Assembly (NCBI GenBank): GCA_041390825.1
Contig: JAWKPF010000039.1
Coordinates: 1-37,137 of the forward strand
DNA from: Thermomicrobiales bacterium
Lineage (GTDB): Bacteria; Chloroflexota; Chloroflexia; Thermomicrobiales; UBA6265
DNA: 37,137 nucleotides
Direction: 5' to 3'
Translations under genes and position numbers: made by a program
The notes under the pieces: model-generated
The model's database searches: none
The model's input: the letters and a program-made list of their open reading frames with translations, nothing else
Told to the model about the DNA's origin: nothing
In this document: piece by piece, positions 1 through 8,442 of the stretch
Layout of the letters: every line of letters begins with the position of its first letter
Position numbering within the stretch: position 1 is the first letter of the stretch

Positions 1-1
1 G

Positions 2-535
2 ATGCGATCGGTTGCGGATGAATTCGGCCGCATCGACATTCTCATCAACAATGCCGCCATCTATCCGCGACGCGAATGGACCGAGATCACCGCCGAATCC
101 TGGGACGACGTGATGGCCACCAACCTGAAGGGGTATTTCCTTTGCTCCCAGGCCGCGTTCCCGTATCTGAAGGCCAATGGCACGGGACGCATCATCAACA
201 TCGCGTCGATCACCTTCTTCGGGGGATGGTCGATGTTGCTCGACTACGTGACCTCGAAAGGGGGCATCGTCGGCTTCACCAGGGCGCTGGCGCGTGAGAT
301 CGGACCCGACGGCGTCACCGTCAATGCCATCTCGCCGGGCGCGTTCCCGACCGACGCGGAAAAGATTCATCCCAATCAGGATGCGTACACCCAAATGGTG
401 CTCGACAGCCAAAGCGTGAAACGGCGAGGCACACCGAACGATATCGGCAATCTGGCGGTCTTTCTCTCGAGCGACGGCGGTTCGTTCATCACCGGGCAGC
501 TGATCCAGATCGACGGCGGGTGGGTGATGCACTGA
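2..535 (+). CDS. Short-chain dehydrogenase/reductase, 5' end missing
   Basis: C-terminal 177 residues of a classical SDR (about 250 aa when complete). The window edge removes the N-terminal TGxxxGIG nucleotide-binding motif. Visible are the NNAA motif after strand 4, the catalytic serine in IASI, the active-site YVTSK (YxxxK), and a family-typical end (GQLIQIDGGW). It is probably an NAD(P)-dependent oxidoreductase of a sugar or hydroxy acid; substrate cannot be read from sequence. The DUF4432 gene follows after 19 bases, so the two are probably co-transcribed. The first ATG at position 2 is internal to the protein and is not its start. Family certain, substrate unknown. Confidence 0.93.
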   Translation: MRSVADEFGRIDILINNAAIYPRREWTEITAESWDDVMATNLKGYFLCSQAAFPYLKANGTGRIINIASITFFGGWSMLLDYVTSKGGIVGFTRALAREIGPDGVTVNAISPGAFPTDAEKIHPNQDAYTQMVLDSQSVKRRGTPNDIGNLAVFLSSDGGSFITGQLIQIDGGWVMH

Positions 536-554
536 TGACGGGAAAGGGACGCGC

Positions 555-1652
555 TTGAATCTCTACGGATCTGAAATCTCGCCAGCGGAACTGCTGAGAC
601 GAGTCGGCCGGCTCGATCAGGCGGCTGGTGTGCGCCTGGTCACACTGGGCGATGGGCTGGAACGCGGAGTGCGCGTGCTCGAATTCCGTACGGGTTCGGG
701 TTTTGTCTTCGAAGTCATCGTCGACCGCGCGTTCGACATCGGCCGTTGCGAATACCGCGGCATGCCGATCGGCTGGGAGTCGGCGGTTGGATATGGGGGG
801 CCCTGGTATGCCGAGCAGCTTGGGCTGGGGTTCTTGCGCAACTGGGGCGGCGGGTTGTTGACCACATGCGGTATCGACCACGCGCTCTTCATGGCGACCG
901 ACACCGCGGAGCAGTACCACTATCCGCCCAAACAGACCGAGGAGTTCGGTCTGCATGGCCGCATCTCGAACCGTCCCGCCCGTTTGGCCGGGTACGGCGT
1001 GCGCTGGGACGGCGACGACGCCGTGCTCTGGGCGGAAGGAGAGGTGTCGCAGGCGTCGGTCTTCGGTGAGCATCTGGTGCTGACGCGCCGAATCGAAGCC
1101 AGGGTCGGAGACGCGCATTTCACGATTCACGACGAGGTTGCGAATCGGGGATGGGACCCGACCCCTCACATGATGCTCTATCACATCAACATCGGGTTTC
1201 CAGTGGTGGACGAAGGGGCCGAACTGCTGGTCCCGACCCGCAGCGTTACGCCACGCGGGGATTTTCCAGTCGAGGGCTACCGCATGCTGGAAGCGCCTGC
1301 GCCTGCGCATGTGGAGCGCGTCGTCGAGCATGACGTGCTCACTGAACCGAACGGCGCCGTGCCGGTCGGCATCGTGAATCGCGCGCGAGGCATCGGCGCC
1401 TACGAAATCTTCGACGCCAACCAGCTTCCATTCCACTTCGTCTGGCGCATGTTGGGCGAGGGAACCTATGTCGTCGGCATCGAGCCGTGCACCAATCGTC
1501 CCGCCGGTCGAATGGACGCCCGCGAACGGGGGGAACTCATCATTCTCGAACCGGGAGAATCGCGCCGCTACGATCTCGAGCTCGGGGCGCTGACGACCGA
1601 GGGTGAAATGGATGCATTCAGCAATCGTGTTTCTGCACTGGGAGGGATCTAG
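555..1652 (+). CDS. DUF4432 family protein (aldose 1-epimerase-like fold)
   Basis: 365 aa protein with the DUF4432 pattern: an early VDRAFDIG segment, the GLLTTCG segment, HGRISN, and a late EPCTNRP segment. Members are predicted beta-sandwich, galactose-mutarotase-like proteins that lie beside sugar and sugar-acid catabolic dehydrogenases; the biochemical reaction is poorly defined. The start is TTG at 555, chosen because a purine-rich ribosome site (gggaaaggga, 539-548) lies just upstream and the reading begins 19 bases after the preceding SDR. The gene ends with TAG directly abutting the ATG of the next SDR, so the three genes form one operon. Likely handles a carbohydrate intermediate with the flanking SDRs (inference). 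Confidence 0.85.
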   Translation: MNLYGSEISPAELLRRVGRLDQAAGVRLVTLGDGLERGVRVLEFRTGSGFVFEVIVDRAFDIGRCEYRGMPIGWESAVGYGGPWYAEQLGLGFLRNWGGGLLTTCGIDHALFMATDTAEQYHYPPKQTEEFGLHGRISNRPARLAGYGVRWDGDDAVLWAEGEVSQASVFGEHLVLTRRIEARVGDAHFTIHDEVANRGWDPTPHMMLYHINIGFPVVDEGAELLVPTRSVTPRGDFPVEGYRMLEAPAPAHVERVVEHDVLTEPNGAVPVGIVNRARGIGAYEIFDANQLPFHFVWRMLGEGTYVVGIEPCTNRPAGRMDARERGELIILEPGESRRYDLELGALTTEGEMDAFSNRVSALGGI

Positions 1653-2423
1653 ATGGATTTGGGTTTGACCGGGAAACGGTTCCTGATCGGCGGTGGCAGC
1701 CGTGGGTTGGGGAAGGCGATCGCGCAGGTGCTTTCGGACGAAGGCGCCAAGGTGCTCCTCATGTCGCGCGACGAAGAAGCACTCAAGAAAGCGGCTTCCG
1801 AGATTGGCAAGAACGCGTCGTACGTCGCGGTCGATATCGCCAGCCCAGGAGCGGTCGAGACGCTTGCCCAGGCGGTCGATGAGAAGCTGGGGGGACTCGA
1901 CGGCATCCTGATCAACGCGGGCGGCCCACCGCCGGGTGAGGTGTTGGGCGTGACCGATGCGCAATGGGCGCAGTCGTTCGAATTGCTGATCGGCGGACCG
2001 ATTCGCATTCTGCGGGCCCTTACGCCCAGGATCGAGGGCGACGGCGCGGTGCTCTTCATCACGTCGTCATCGGTGCGGCAGCCGATTCCAAACCTCGACA
2101 CCTCGAACGTGTTGCGCCCAGGCGTCGCCGCCATGGCCAAGGTGCTTGCGCGGGAGCTCGGACCCAGGATTCGGGTGAACAGCCTGGCTCCGGGCCGTTT
2201 CGATACCGATCGCGTGCGTACGCTCGACAAGGGACGCGCCGAGGCGCAGGGCATCACCATCGAGGAACAAGTGGCCCAGATGAGCAAGACCATTCCGCTG
2301 GGGCGGTACGGGGAACCGGCTGAAATGGGCCGCATTGGCGCGTTTCTGCTGTCGCCGGCCGCGTCCTATCTGAGCGGGATCTCGGTGCAGGCCGACGGCG
2401 GTATGGTAACGGCGATTCCGTAG
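1653..2423 (+). CDS. SDR-family protein lacking the canonical catalytic tyrosine
   Basis: 256 aa. The Rossmann motif GGGSRGLG (near residues 13-20) and the NAGGPPPG segment mark an SDR related to 3-oxoacyl-ACP reductases. Where YxxxK is expected the sequence reads NVLRPGVAAMAK, so the lysine is kept but tyrosine is absent; the serine stretch ITSSSV is present. Several BKR-like SDRs in databases share this NV-R pattern, so it is a subfamily trait rather than a sequencing error. The ATG touches the upstream TAG, indicating translational coupling to the DUF4432 gene. It could be a reductase with altered chemistry or a binding protein. The 3' end converges on another SDR with only 11 bases between. 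Confidence 0.88.
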   Translation: MDLGLTGKRFLIGGGSRGLGKAIAQVLSDEGAKVLLMSRDEEALKKAASEIGKNASYVAVDIASPGAVETLAQAVDEKLGGLDGILINAGGPPPGEVLGVTDAQWAQSFELLIGGPIRILRALTPRIEGDGAVLFITSSSVRQPIPNLDTSNVLRPGVAAMAKVLARELGPRIRVNSLAPGRFDTDRVRTLDKGRAEAQGITIEEQVAQMSKTIPLGRYGEPAEMGRIGAFLLSPAASYLSGISVQADGGMVTAIP

Positions 2424-2434
2424 CGGAACCGGCG

Positions 2435-3220
2435 TCAGCGCACGGTCCAGCCACCGTCGACGGGCAGAACAGTTCCAGTCACGAACCGGGCGTCGTCTGA
2501 CAAGAGATAGAGCGCCGCAGCCGCGACATCGCTCGCTTCGCCGAAGTCGCCGGTCAGCGGTTGCAGATGCGGCAGTTTGGCAAGAATGCCGGGGTTTTCT
2601 TGCGCACGGAGGCTCATGTTCGTGCGGATCAGGCCAGGCGCCACCACGTTCGCGCGGATGCCCATTGGCGCGTAGTGGGATGCGACCGCACGCGTGAACG
2701 CGATGATTCCGCCTTTGCTTGCGGCGTAGGCATGGGTGGCGAAGTCCTCGTCGCCACCCACCATGCCGAGCACCGAGGCGAGATTCACGATGGATCCGCT
2801 GCCCTGCGGTTCCATCACCCGCAACGCGTGCTTGGTGCAGAGGAAGACACTGGTGAGGTTCGATTCGAGGACGATGTTCCAGCCGTCGAGCGTGCAATCG
2901 GCGGCCGGACCGTCGCCAAACCGGCGGCCGCTGATTCCTGCCGCATTGAAGATACCGTCCAAACGTCCCCATGCCGAAACCGCTGCGGCAACCATGGCAA
3001 TCGCATCGTCTTCCCGTGAGACGTCGGCTGGAACAGCGATGACCGCGTCATTGCCGGTCGTCTGCTGAATCTCACGCGCTGCCGCTTCGAGCGGTTCGGG
3101 ACGGCGCGCCGCCATCACGACAGCCGCGCCTTCCCCGGCAAAGCGTTCGGCGGCTGCTCTACCGATGCCGCTGCTTGCGCCGGTGACGATCGTGACTTTG
3201 CCATCGAGTCGATTGCCCAC
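2435..3220 (-). CDS. Classical SDR oxidoreductase
   Basis: 261 aa, full length for the family. Motifs in order: TGASSGIG (cofactor, near residue 14), NAAG, catalytic serine in NLASV, YAASK (active-site YxxxK), PG and the C-terminal VTGTVLPVDGGW. Typical of NAD(P)-dependent 3-oxoacyl-ACP reductase or glucose-dehydrogenase-like enzymes. The start is GTG at 3220, supported by an AAGGAG ribosome-binding site eight bases upstream (complement of 3229-3234). It is read away from the MetE-like gene and converges with the SDR at 1653-2423. Substrate cannot be assigned. Confidence 0.92.
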   Translation of the reverse strand: MGNRLDGKVTIVTGASSGIGRAAAERFAGEGAAVVMAARRPEPLEAAAREIQQTTGNDAVIAVPADVSREDDAIAMVAAAVSAWGRLDGIFNAAGISGRRFGDGPAADCTLDGWNIVLESNLTSVFLCTKHALRVMEPQGSGSIVNLASVLGMVGGDEDFATHAYAASKGGIIAFTRAVASHYAPMGIRANVVAPGLIRTNMSLRAQENPGILAKLPHLQPLTGDFGEASDVAAAALYLLSDDARFVTGTVLPVDGGWTVR

Positions 3221-3313
3221 GATACCCGCTCCTTCAATCTCGCCGACAATACCGGGAGAACGTACCGCTGTCGAGCGCCTTCTCGACCCTCTTGACCTGG
3301 GAGATCACCTGCG

Positions 3314-4348
3314 ATGAAGCAAACACTGGCGGACCTGCCGCTGTTGCCAACGAGCGCGGTCGGAAGCCATGCGCCGACCGGCTGGCTCCTGACTGCGATC
3401 GACGCGATCGGTCGTGGCGAGCTTGGCCAGGACGATATCGACGAGTTGATGCGTGATGCCACCGATATTGCAGTGCTCGATATGGAGCGCGCTGGTCTCG
3501 ATGTCCTGGTGGACGGGGAAATGCGCCGCAACGACTTCAATCTCGGCTTCTACATCCGCATCCAGGGGATCGAGCCCATACCCGCGCCGCGAAAGCTCGG
3601 TCCGGAAGGGCACGATCAGCGGGGCAAATGGCGCGTGTACGAGGAGCTCTCCGCTCCTGACGGGCTTGGCTGCATCGAAGACTTTCTCTACGTGCAATCT
3701 GTTTCGAACCGCCCGGTCAAGGCGTGCGTTCCCGGTCCGTTCACGCTTTCTGGACGCATCCAGACTGGTGGGATCTATAAGGACCGGATCGAGGCCGCGT
3801 GGGCGTTGGTTCCGATCGTGAACGCCGAATGCCGTGCCTTGCAAGCCGCAGGCGCAACCTTCATCCAGGTGGATGAGCCGTCCGCGGCGGTCTACCCCGA
3901 CCGCATGGCCGAGTACGTGACGCTCTTCAACGCAGCCGTCGAAGGCGTCGATGCCAAGATCGGCTCGCATATCTGTTTTGGCAACTACCGCGGGCGTCCG
4001 GTGGCGCAACGCAGCTATCGCCCGATCTTTCCCAGGTTGTTCGACATGCGCTGCGATCAGTATCTGCTGGAATTCGCCAATCGCGAACTGGCCGAGATCG
4101 AGCTCTGGAAGGAATTCCCCAATGACCGGGAGCTCGGCTTTGGCGTGATCGATGTCAAAAACTACTGGTGCGAGACCCCGGAGATCGTGGCGAGTCGAAT
4201 TCGCACCGCATTGACATACGTTGCCCCGGAGAAGCTCTGGATCGTGCCGGATTGCGGCTTCAGCCAGACAGCGCGCTGGGCGGCCAAGCGCAAACTCGCC
4301 GCCATGGTGGACGGCGCGCGGATCGTTCGCCAGGAGTTGGCTGGATGA
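3314..4348 (+). CDS. Cobalamin-independent methionine synthase catalytic-domain protein (core MetE-like)
   Basis: 344 aa, about half the length of canonical two-domain MetE (about 750 aa) and equivalent to its C-terminal catalytic barrel. The zinc site is recognisable: His219 and Cys221 in GSHICFG, Glu253 in YLLEF, and Cys314 in PDCGF; the QVDEP substrate segment is also present. Single-domain MetE-like proteins transfer methyl groups to a thiol, often from donors other than methyl-folate, and their substrates vary. The stop overlaps the start of the phosphotriesterase-like gene (ATGA), so the two products are made together. This pairing suggests a catabolic demethylation or thiol-methyl transfer rather than housekeeping methionine synthesis (inference). 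Confidence 0.85.
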   Translation: MKQTLADLPLLPTSAVGSHAPTGWLLTAIDAIGRGELGQDDIDELMRDATDIAVLDMERAGLDVLVDGEMRRNDFNLGFYIRIQGIEPIPAPRKLGPEGHDQRGKWRVYEELSAPDGLGCIEDFLYVQSVSNRPVKACVPGPFTLSGRIQTGGIYKDRIEAAWALVPIVNAECRALQAAGATFIQVDEPSAAVYPDRMAEYVTLFNAAVEGVDAKIGSHICFGNYRGRPVAQRSYRPIFPRLFDMRCDQYLLEFANRELAEIELWKEFPNDRELGFGVIDVKNYWCETPEIVASRIRTALTYVAPEKLWIVPDCGFSQTARWAAKRKLAAMVDGARIVRQELAG

Positions 4349-5355
4349 ATGAACACGACTACGACTGGGGCCTCGAACCCGGGGAATCGTTCGAGCCGGA
4401 CGAGCTTCCAGATGACATAACAGTCGATCAACCGCATGTCATGACCGCGCTCGGTCCGATCGCGCCGGGAGCGCTCGGGCTCACATTGCATCATGAGCAC
4501 CTCATTGCGAAGCCGATGGATGTCGGAACGGCGGATCCCGACCTTCTGCTCGATTCCACTGACGCAGCGATCGCCGAACTCGAGGACGCTTTCTTTCTCG
4601 GACTGCGCGGCATCGTCGATATGACCCCGGCCGATTATGGGCGCGATCCCCGTGCCATCCGCTGGGTCGCCCAACGGGTCCCCGTGCATCTCATCGTGGT
4701 CACCGGCCACCACAAACATTTGCATGCAGCCCCCTGGATAGGGGAGCAGACGGTGGCGGAGATTGCCGCCCAGAACATTGCCGAGATCCGGACCGGCATC
4801 GATGGCGCCGAGCTTCGGGCTGGTGTCATCAAGGCAGGCACCAGTCTGAATGAGATCACCGATGTCGAAGAGCGGGTGCTACGCGCCGCTGCTCAGGCGC
4901 ATCTTGCCACCGGGGCGCCCATTTCGACACATACCGACAAGGGAACCATGGCACTGGAGCAGATCGCCATCTTGCGGGAAGAGGGCGTCGATCCATCTCG
5001 TGTTGTGATTGGGCACCTCGATTTCGCGCTCGACGAGGACTATCTGCTTCGCGTGCTCGATACCGGCGCCTTTGTCTCATTCGACCAGGTTTCCAAGACC
5101 AAGTACGCGTCCGATGAAGACCGCGCCGCAATGCTGGCCAATCTGGCCGCACGGGGGCACCTGCATCAGCTCCTGATATCGGGCGACCTTGCGCGCAAGT
5201 CGTACTGGCTGGCCTACGAGGGAGGCCCCGGCTTCCGCTATCTCATCGAATCGTTCCCGGTCACCATGATGGAGGCCGGGCTTTCCGCCATCGAGGTCCG
5301 TACCATTCTGGTCGACAACCCGGAAATGGCACTAACGGTCAATCCACCGATCTGA
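4345..5355 (+). CDS. Phosphotriesterase/lactonase-family amidohydrolase
   Basis: 336 aa. All binuclear metal ligands of the phosphotriesterase family are visible: His50 and His52 (HEH), the carbamylation-type Lys163 (IKAGTS), His196 (STHTD), His224 (GHLD) and Asp281 (SGDLAR). Family members hydrolyse lactones or organophosphates; the native role is most often lactonase. The start at 4345 overlaps the stop of the MetE-like gene (ATGA). This start gives an unusually acidic extension of about 32 residues (rich in D/E) before the family-typical beginning MTALGPI at 4441, which is an alternative start. The domain is sound; substrate is unknown. Confidence 0.9.
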   Translation: MNEHDYDWGLEPGESFEPDELPDDITVDQPHVMTALGPIAPGALGLTLHHEHLIAKPMDVGTADPDLLLDSTDAAIAELEDAFFLGLRGIVDMTPADYGRDPRAIRWVAQRVPVHLIVVTGHHKHLHAAPWIGEQTVAEIAAQNIAEIRTGIDGAELRAGVIKAGTSLNEITDVEERVLRAAAQAHLATGAPISTHTDKGTMALEQIAILREEGVDPSRVVIGHLDFALDEDYLLRVLDTGAFVSFDQVSKTKYASDEDRAAMLANLAARGHLHQLLISGDLARKSYWLAYEGGPGFRYLIESFPVTMMEAGLSAIEVRTILVDNPEMALTVNPPI

Positions 5356-5430
5356 CGCTTCGCCTTACAATTGGAGCGGTTTTGGAACAGATCGGGCATG
5401 CAGCGCGGTCTGTCAAATGGAGGAACATAG

Positions 5431-5928
5431 ATGGCAACACTTTCCGCGTGGCTGTTCGATACGCCGGACGGCGCGGCGCAGGCTGAGAACCTGCTCCTGG
5501 ACTTGCAGAAGCAGCAGATTCTGGTTGTGGAGGATGCAGCCACGGTCAGTTGGCCGGAAGGTCAGAAGAAGCCAAAGACCAAGGAGCTCACCAGCATGGG
5601 CTGGGCGGGAGCCGGCATGGGCGGAATGTGGGGGCTGCTCTTCGGGCTCCTCTTCTTCGTCCCGTTGCTGGGCGTGGCCATCGGCGCCGGTATCGGCGCG
5701 CTCATGGGTCACTTCTCTGACTATGGCATCAGCAAGGATTTCATCGACTCGGTGAAGGCCAAGGTCGTCCCGGGCACATCCGCGCTCTTCCTGATGTCCT
5801 CGAATGCCAACACCGAAAAGGTCGCCGAGGAAGTCAAGAAGGCCGGCATCAAGGCCGAGCTCATTCAGTCGAACCTGAGCGACGAGCAGGCCGCTGAGCT
5901 GCGCAAGACGTTCAGCGACAACGAGTAA
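5431..5928 (+). CDS. DUF1269-family membrane protein
   Basis: 165 aa. N-terminal alpha/beta part beginning ATLSAWLFDTPDGA, a central glycine-rich hydrophobic hairpin (about residues 55-95, many GxxxG steps, with FGLLFF and VAIGAGIGALMG) and a soluble C-terminal part ending in a charged helix. This matches DUF1269, a family of small membrane-associated proteins of unknown function seen in stress and envelope contexts. Start ATG at 5431 follows GGAGG at 5419-5423, seven bases upstream. It stands alone: a strong terminator follows at 5952-5981. The role is unknown; the glycine zipper suggests oligomerisation in the membrane (inference). Confidence 0.85.
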   Translation: MATLSAWLFDTPDGAAQAENLLLDLQKQQILVVEDAATVSWPEGQKKPKTKELTSMGWAGAGMGGMWGLLFGLLFFVPLLGVAIGAGIGALMGHFSDYGISKDFIDSVKAKVVPGTSALFLMSSNANTEKVAEEVKKAGIKAELIQSNLSDEQAAELRKTFSDNE

Positions 5929-5951
5929 TCGCTCTCAGCATCGGTACAATG

Positions 5952-5981
5952 GAGAACGCGGCCGGATTCGGCCGCGTTCTC
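5952..5981 (+). terminator. Strong intrinsic terminator after the DUF1269 gene
   Basis: A perfect 13-base-pair stem (5952-5964 with 5969-5981) closes a 4-base loop (GATT) and is followed by TTGTGTT. It lies 23 bases beyond the DUF1269 stop and 20 bases before the next start, so it separates the two transcripts unless the HAD gene is read from a promoter lying upstream of the hairpin. Confidence 0.85.
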
Positions 5982-6000
5982 TTGTGTTCTGGAGACCAGT

Positions 6001-6669
6001 ATGGACGGATCACGGTCGGCGCGCGCCCTCATTTTCGACATGGACGGACTGCTCGTCGATAGCGAGGGGTTGGCTGCCGTGGCCATGGATCACCTGCTGG
6101 AGGAGTACCAGCTGGAGCGCGACCCGGCGATTCACAGCAAGCTGCTTGGCCGGCGGATCGTGGAGGCGCTCGCTATTGTGCGCGAAGGCTATGGCATGCA
6201 AGAGGATGTCGATGTCCTCATCGCGCGGTATAGCGTGCTGCGCTCGAAGCAGCTCGAGGCGGTGACGCCGATGCCCTTTGCGCGCGAGATCATCGAGCGC
6301 GCCCGGCTCGCAGGCCTGCCTATTGGATTGGCAACGTCTGGCGCGCGGGTGCATGTCGATATTTCGCTTGGCCGCACGGGGCTGGCCGGTCTCTTCGATT
6401 CAGAAACAACTGGCGACGAAGTCACGCGGGGTAAACCGGCGCCCGATTTGTTTCTCATGGCTGCGGATCGCCTTGGAGTCGATCCGGCGGATGCCGTGGT
6501 GCTGGAAGACTCGCCTCTTGGAGTCGAAGCCGCCCGAGCAGCGGGAGCGCGGGTCATTGCGGTGCTTGGCCATCCTGAGCGCGAAGCGGTCTTCCCCGTT
6601 GCGCCTGATGTCATCGTCGATGATCTCGATCAGGCCGCCGAATGGCTCGGTCTTCCACGTTTGCGCTGA
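6001..6669 (+). CDS. HAD-superfamily phosphatase (beta-phosphoglucomutase/GPP-like)
   Basis: 222 aa. Motif I FDMDGLLVDSE carries the nucleophile Asp13 and acid/base Asp15; motif II is LATSG; motif III lysine lies in GKPAPD; motif IV is LEDSPLGVEAA. A helical cap follows motif I (about residues 20-90), as in subfamily IA enzymes such as 2-deoxyglucose-6-phosphatase, phosphoglycolate phosphatase and beta-phosphoglucomutase. It hydrolyses a small phosphorylated metabolite in the cytoplasm; the exact substrate is not readable. ATG at 6001 follows GGAG at 5990-5993. Confidence 0.92.
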   Translation: MDGSRSARALIFDMDGLLVDSEGLAAVAMDHLLEEYQLERDPAIHSKLLGRRIVEALAIVREGYGMQEDVDVLIARYSVLRSKQLEAVTPMPFAREIIERARLAGLPIGLATSGARVHVDISLGRTGLAGLFDSETTGDEVTRGKPAPDLFLMAADRLGVDPADAVVLEDSPLGVEAARAAGARVIAVLGHPEREAVFPVAPDVIVDDLDQAAEWLGLPRLR

Positions 6670-6749
6670 CGAGCGGAGCCCACCTGCTATCAGGTACCAT
6701 TCAGCAATCTTCATGTGCTGAAGTGACGCTTCTCGCCAGACGATCGCCC

Positions 6750-6995
6750 ATGGCTGTTCGGGTCTTCATCCAGTCAGGTCGAGTCTTGCCGGGTCCTCCG
6801 CAACCCGGAGATCTCCCCGCGGAACGCGTCTTCATCAACGCCGCCGATGTTCCCGAGTTTTGGGTCGAATCGGACAGTGAATCCATTCCCGCGGTTGGGC
6901 GCGTCGTCACGTTTGCGCTCTCACGTCCCCTGGACATCGGGTTCGAGCGCATCATCGGCACCGTCGAGCGCAAGGTCAACAAGAGCAGCCGCTAG
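6750..6995 (+). CDS. Small hypothetical protein
   Basis: 81 aa beginning MAVRVFIQSG and ending KVNKSSR, with no family I recognise. The composition is that of a small soluble beta-rich protein (alternating hydrophobic residues, several prolines), with no signal peptide or membrane segment. The frame is open further upstream to an ATG inside the end of the HAD gene (6642), but the residues encoded there look like a shadow of that gene, so ATG 6750 was chosen. No convincing ribosome-binding site is seen, so existence is likely but not certain. Confidence 0.5.
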   Translation: MAVRVFIQSGRVLPGPPQPGDLPAERVFINAADVPEFWVESDSESIPAVGRVVTFALSRPLDIGFERIIGTVERKVNKSSR

Positions 6996-7131
6996 GCAAG
7001 ACAGGGAAGTTCTGCCCGTCCTGGCTCGGTTTCTGCGTGCGTATCGTGTTTCCGGAACGATTGCCCACACGTCCGCGCGTTTTCGCTAGCATGGCCGTAT
7101 CGAGTATTGGTCCGAGTTCGAGGATGAACGA

Positions 7132-8379
7132 ATGACAGTCGGTCAGAGTGGAAGCGTCGACGTTGCCATCATTGGAGCTGGAGCTGCCGGGCTGGGCGCT
7201 GCCAAAGCGCTGCAAGCCGCTGGCAAGTCGTTCGTGGTGTTCGAGGCGATGGATAGGTCCGGCGGTCGAGCGTGGACCGATACCGGCACGTTTGGAGTGC
7301 CGGTCGACTGGGGATGCCACTGGCTGCATTCGGCGTCCATCAATCCGATGCGCCAGTACGCCGATGAGCTCGGAGTCGACTATCTGTCCCACGCTGTTCC
7401 CTGGAAGGTTGCCCAACATGGAACTGTCCTGAACGAGTCGAAATCCGACGAACTCTTCACGGAGCTCGTTCGCCTCTATGAGGTTGGACTGGGTGCTGGC
7501 GCCGCCGGGCAGGATGTGGCCTTGAGCGATGTGGTCGATACGGGCAGCCCGGCCTATTCGTTCTTCGAGTCGGCAATCCAGGCGGAATGGGGGTTCACGC
7601 CAGCACAGGTTTCGACCCTCGACGCGGCGCGATACAAGGACACCGACGAGAACTTCGCCGTCACGAACGGCTACGGAGCGCTGGTCCAGCAGGTCGCCGC
7701 GGGAGTCCCGGTCGAACTGAACACGACAGTCCAGCAGGTGGTGCTCGACGGCAACGGTGTGCGCGTCGTTACCGATCGCGGCGCAGTCGAGGCCAGCGCG
7801 GTCATCGTCACGGTCTCCACCAATGTCCTGGCGCGTCAGCTCATCGCTTTCGAACCCGGTCTACCTGACTGGAAACTCGCCGCCGCGGCCGCGGTGCCGC
7901 TGGGCTCGGACAATAAGGTCGTTCTACAGATCGATCGGCGGGCGCTTGGCATCGATGAACACTGCAGCGTGCGCATTCCCTTCCCCGGCGCTCCCTGGTT
8001 CAACGTGCAGACATTGCCATTTGGGCGTGACATCGTCTCCATCTACATGGGGGGACCGCTGAGCGCCGAGCTGGAAGCGTCCGGCAGTGAGGCTCAGATC
8101 GCCGCGGGTATCGAAGCGATGAAATCCGCCTTCGGCAGCCACATCGAAGCTGCCATCGGAGCGCGCGGCGCCTCCGCCTGGGGGCTGGAGCCATCGATCC
8201 TGGGCGCGTATGGGGCCGCTCGTCCCGGAGAAGCCGACCTTCGCGCTGATCTCGCGAAACCGGTCGAGGATCGAATCTTCTTCTGCGGAGAGGCAACCCA
8301 CCCGCATTTCTTCTCCACCTGCCATGGCGCCTGGATGTCGGGAGAGCGAGCCGCCGCGGAGGCAGTAGCCATTCTCTAG
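7132..8379 (+). CDS. Flavin-containing amine oxidase (monoamine oxidase-like)
   Basis: 415 aa. The N-terminus carries the FAD dinucleotide motif IIGAGAAGLGAAKAL (near residues 14-28) and the GGRAWTD segment that follows the second strand. The C-terminus has the second FAD contact FFCGEATHPHFFSTCHGAWMSGERAA in overlapping pieces. The family oxidises primary or secondary amines to imines with release of H2O2, or desaturates related substrates. No signal peptide or C-terminal membrane anchor is seen, so a cytoplasmic location is likely. It is transcribed independently of the copper operon that begins 30 bases downstream. Confidence 0.9.
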   Translation: MTVGQSGSVDVAIIGAGAAGLGAAKALQAAGKSFVVFEAMDRSGGRAWTDTGTFGVPVDWGCHWLHSASINPMRQYADELGVDYLSHAVPWKVAQHGTVLNESKSDELFTELVRLYEVGLGAGAAGQDVALSDVVDTGSPAYSFFESAIQAEWGFTPAQVSTLDAARYKDTDENFAVTNGYGALVQQVAAGVPVELNTTVQQVVLDGNGVRVVTDRGAVEASAVIVTVSTNVLARQLIAFEPGLPDWKLAAAAAVPLGSDNKVVLQIDRRALGIDEHCSVRIPFPGAPWFNVQTLPFGRDIVSIYMGGPLSAELEASGSEAQIAAGIEAMKSAFGSHIEAAIGARGASAWGLEPSILGAYGAARPGEADLRADLAKPVEDRIFFCGEATHPHFFSTCHGAWMSGERAAAEAVAIL

Positions 8380-8407
8380 CGCCTCCAGTCGATGTTGGGA
8401 TCGGGAC

Positions 8408-8436
8408 TTGCGCATTATACCCCTGGGGGGTATAAT
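8408..8436 (+). promoter_or_regulatory. Sigma-70-type promoter of the copper ATPase gene
   Basis: TTGCGC (8408-8413), a 17-base spacer, then a perfect TATAAT (8431-8436). The expected start of transcription, about seven bases after the -10 box, falls on or next to A8443, which is the first base of a 10-codon mini-ORF. Confidence 0.85.
8414..8436. promoter_or_regulatory. Perfect CsoR-type copper operator inside the promoter
   Basis: A 23-base perfect inverted repeat with arms ATTATACCCC and GGGGTATAAT around a TGG centre. It fills the whole promoter spacer and the -10 box. The TATACCC/GGGTATA core with a G/C-rich centre is the pattern known for CsoR-family copper sensors, which repress copZA or copA and release DNA on Cu(I) binding. 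No csoR gene lies in the window, so the regulator acts from elsewhere (inference). Confidence 0.85.
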
Positions 8437-8442
8437 CCCAGC

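Noticed and set aside
489..1964. Long open frame on the minus strand (491 codons) over the DUF4432 and SDR genes
   Set aside because: Antisense shadow: high GC keeps it open, composition is rich in R/H/D with no domain, and the plus-strand genes have clear family motifs.
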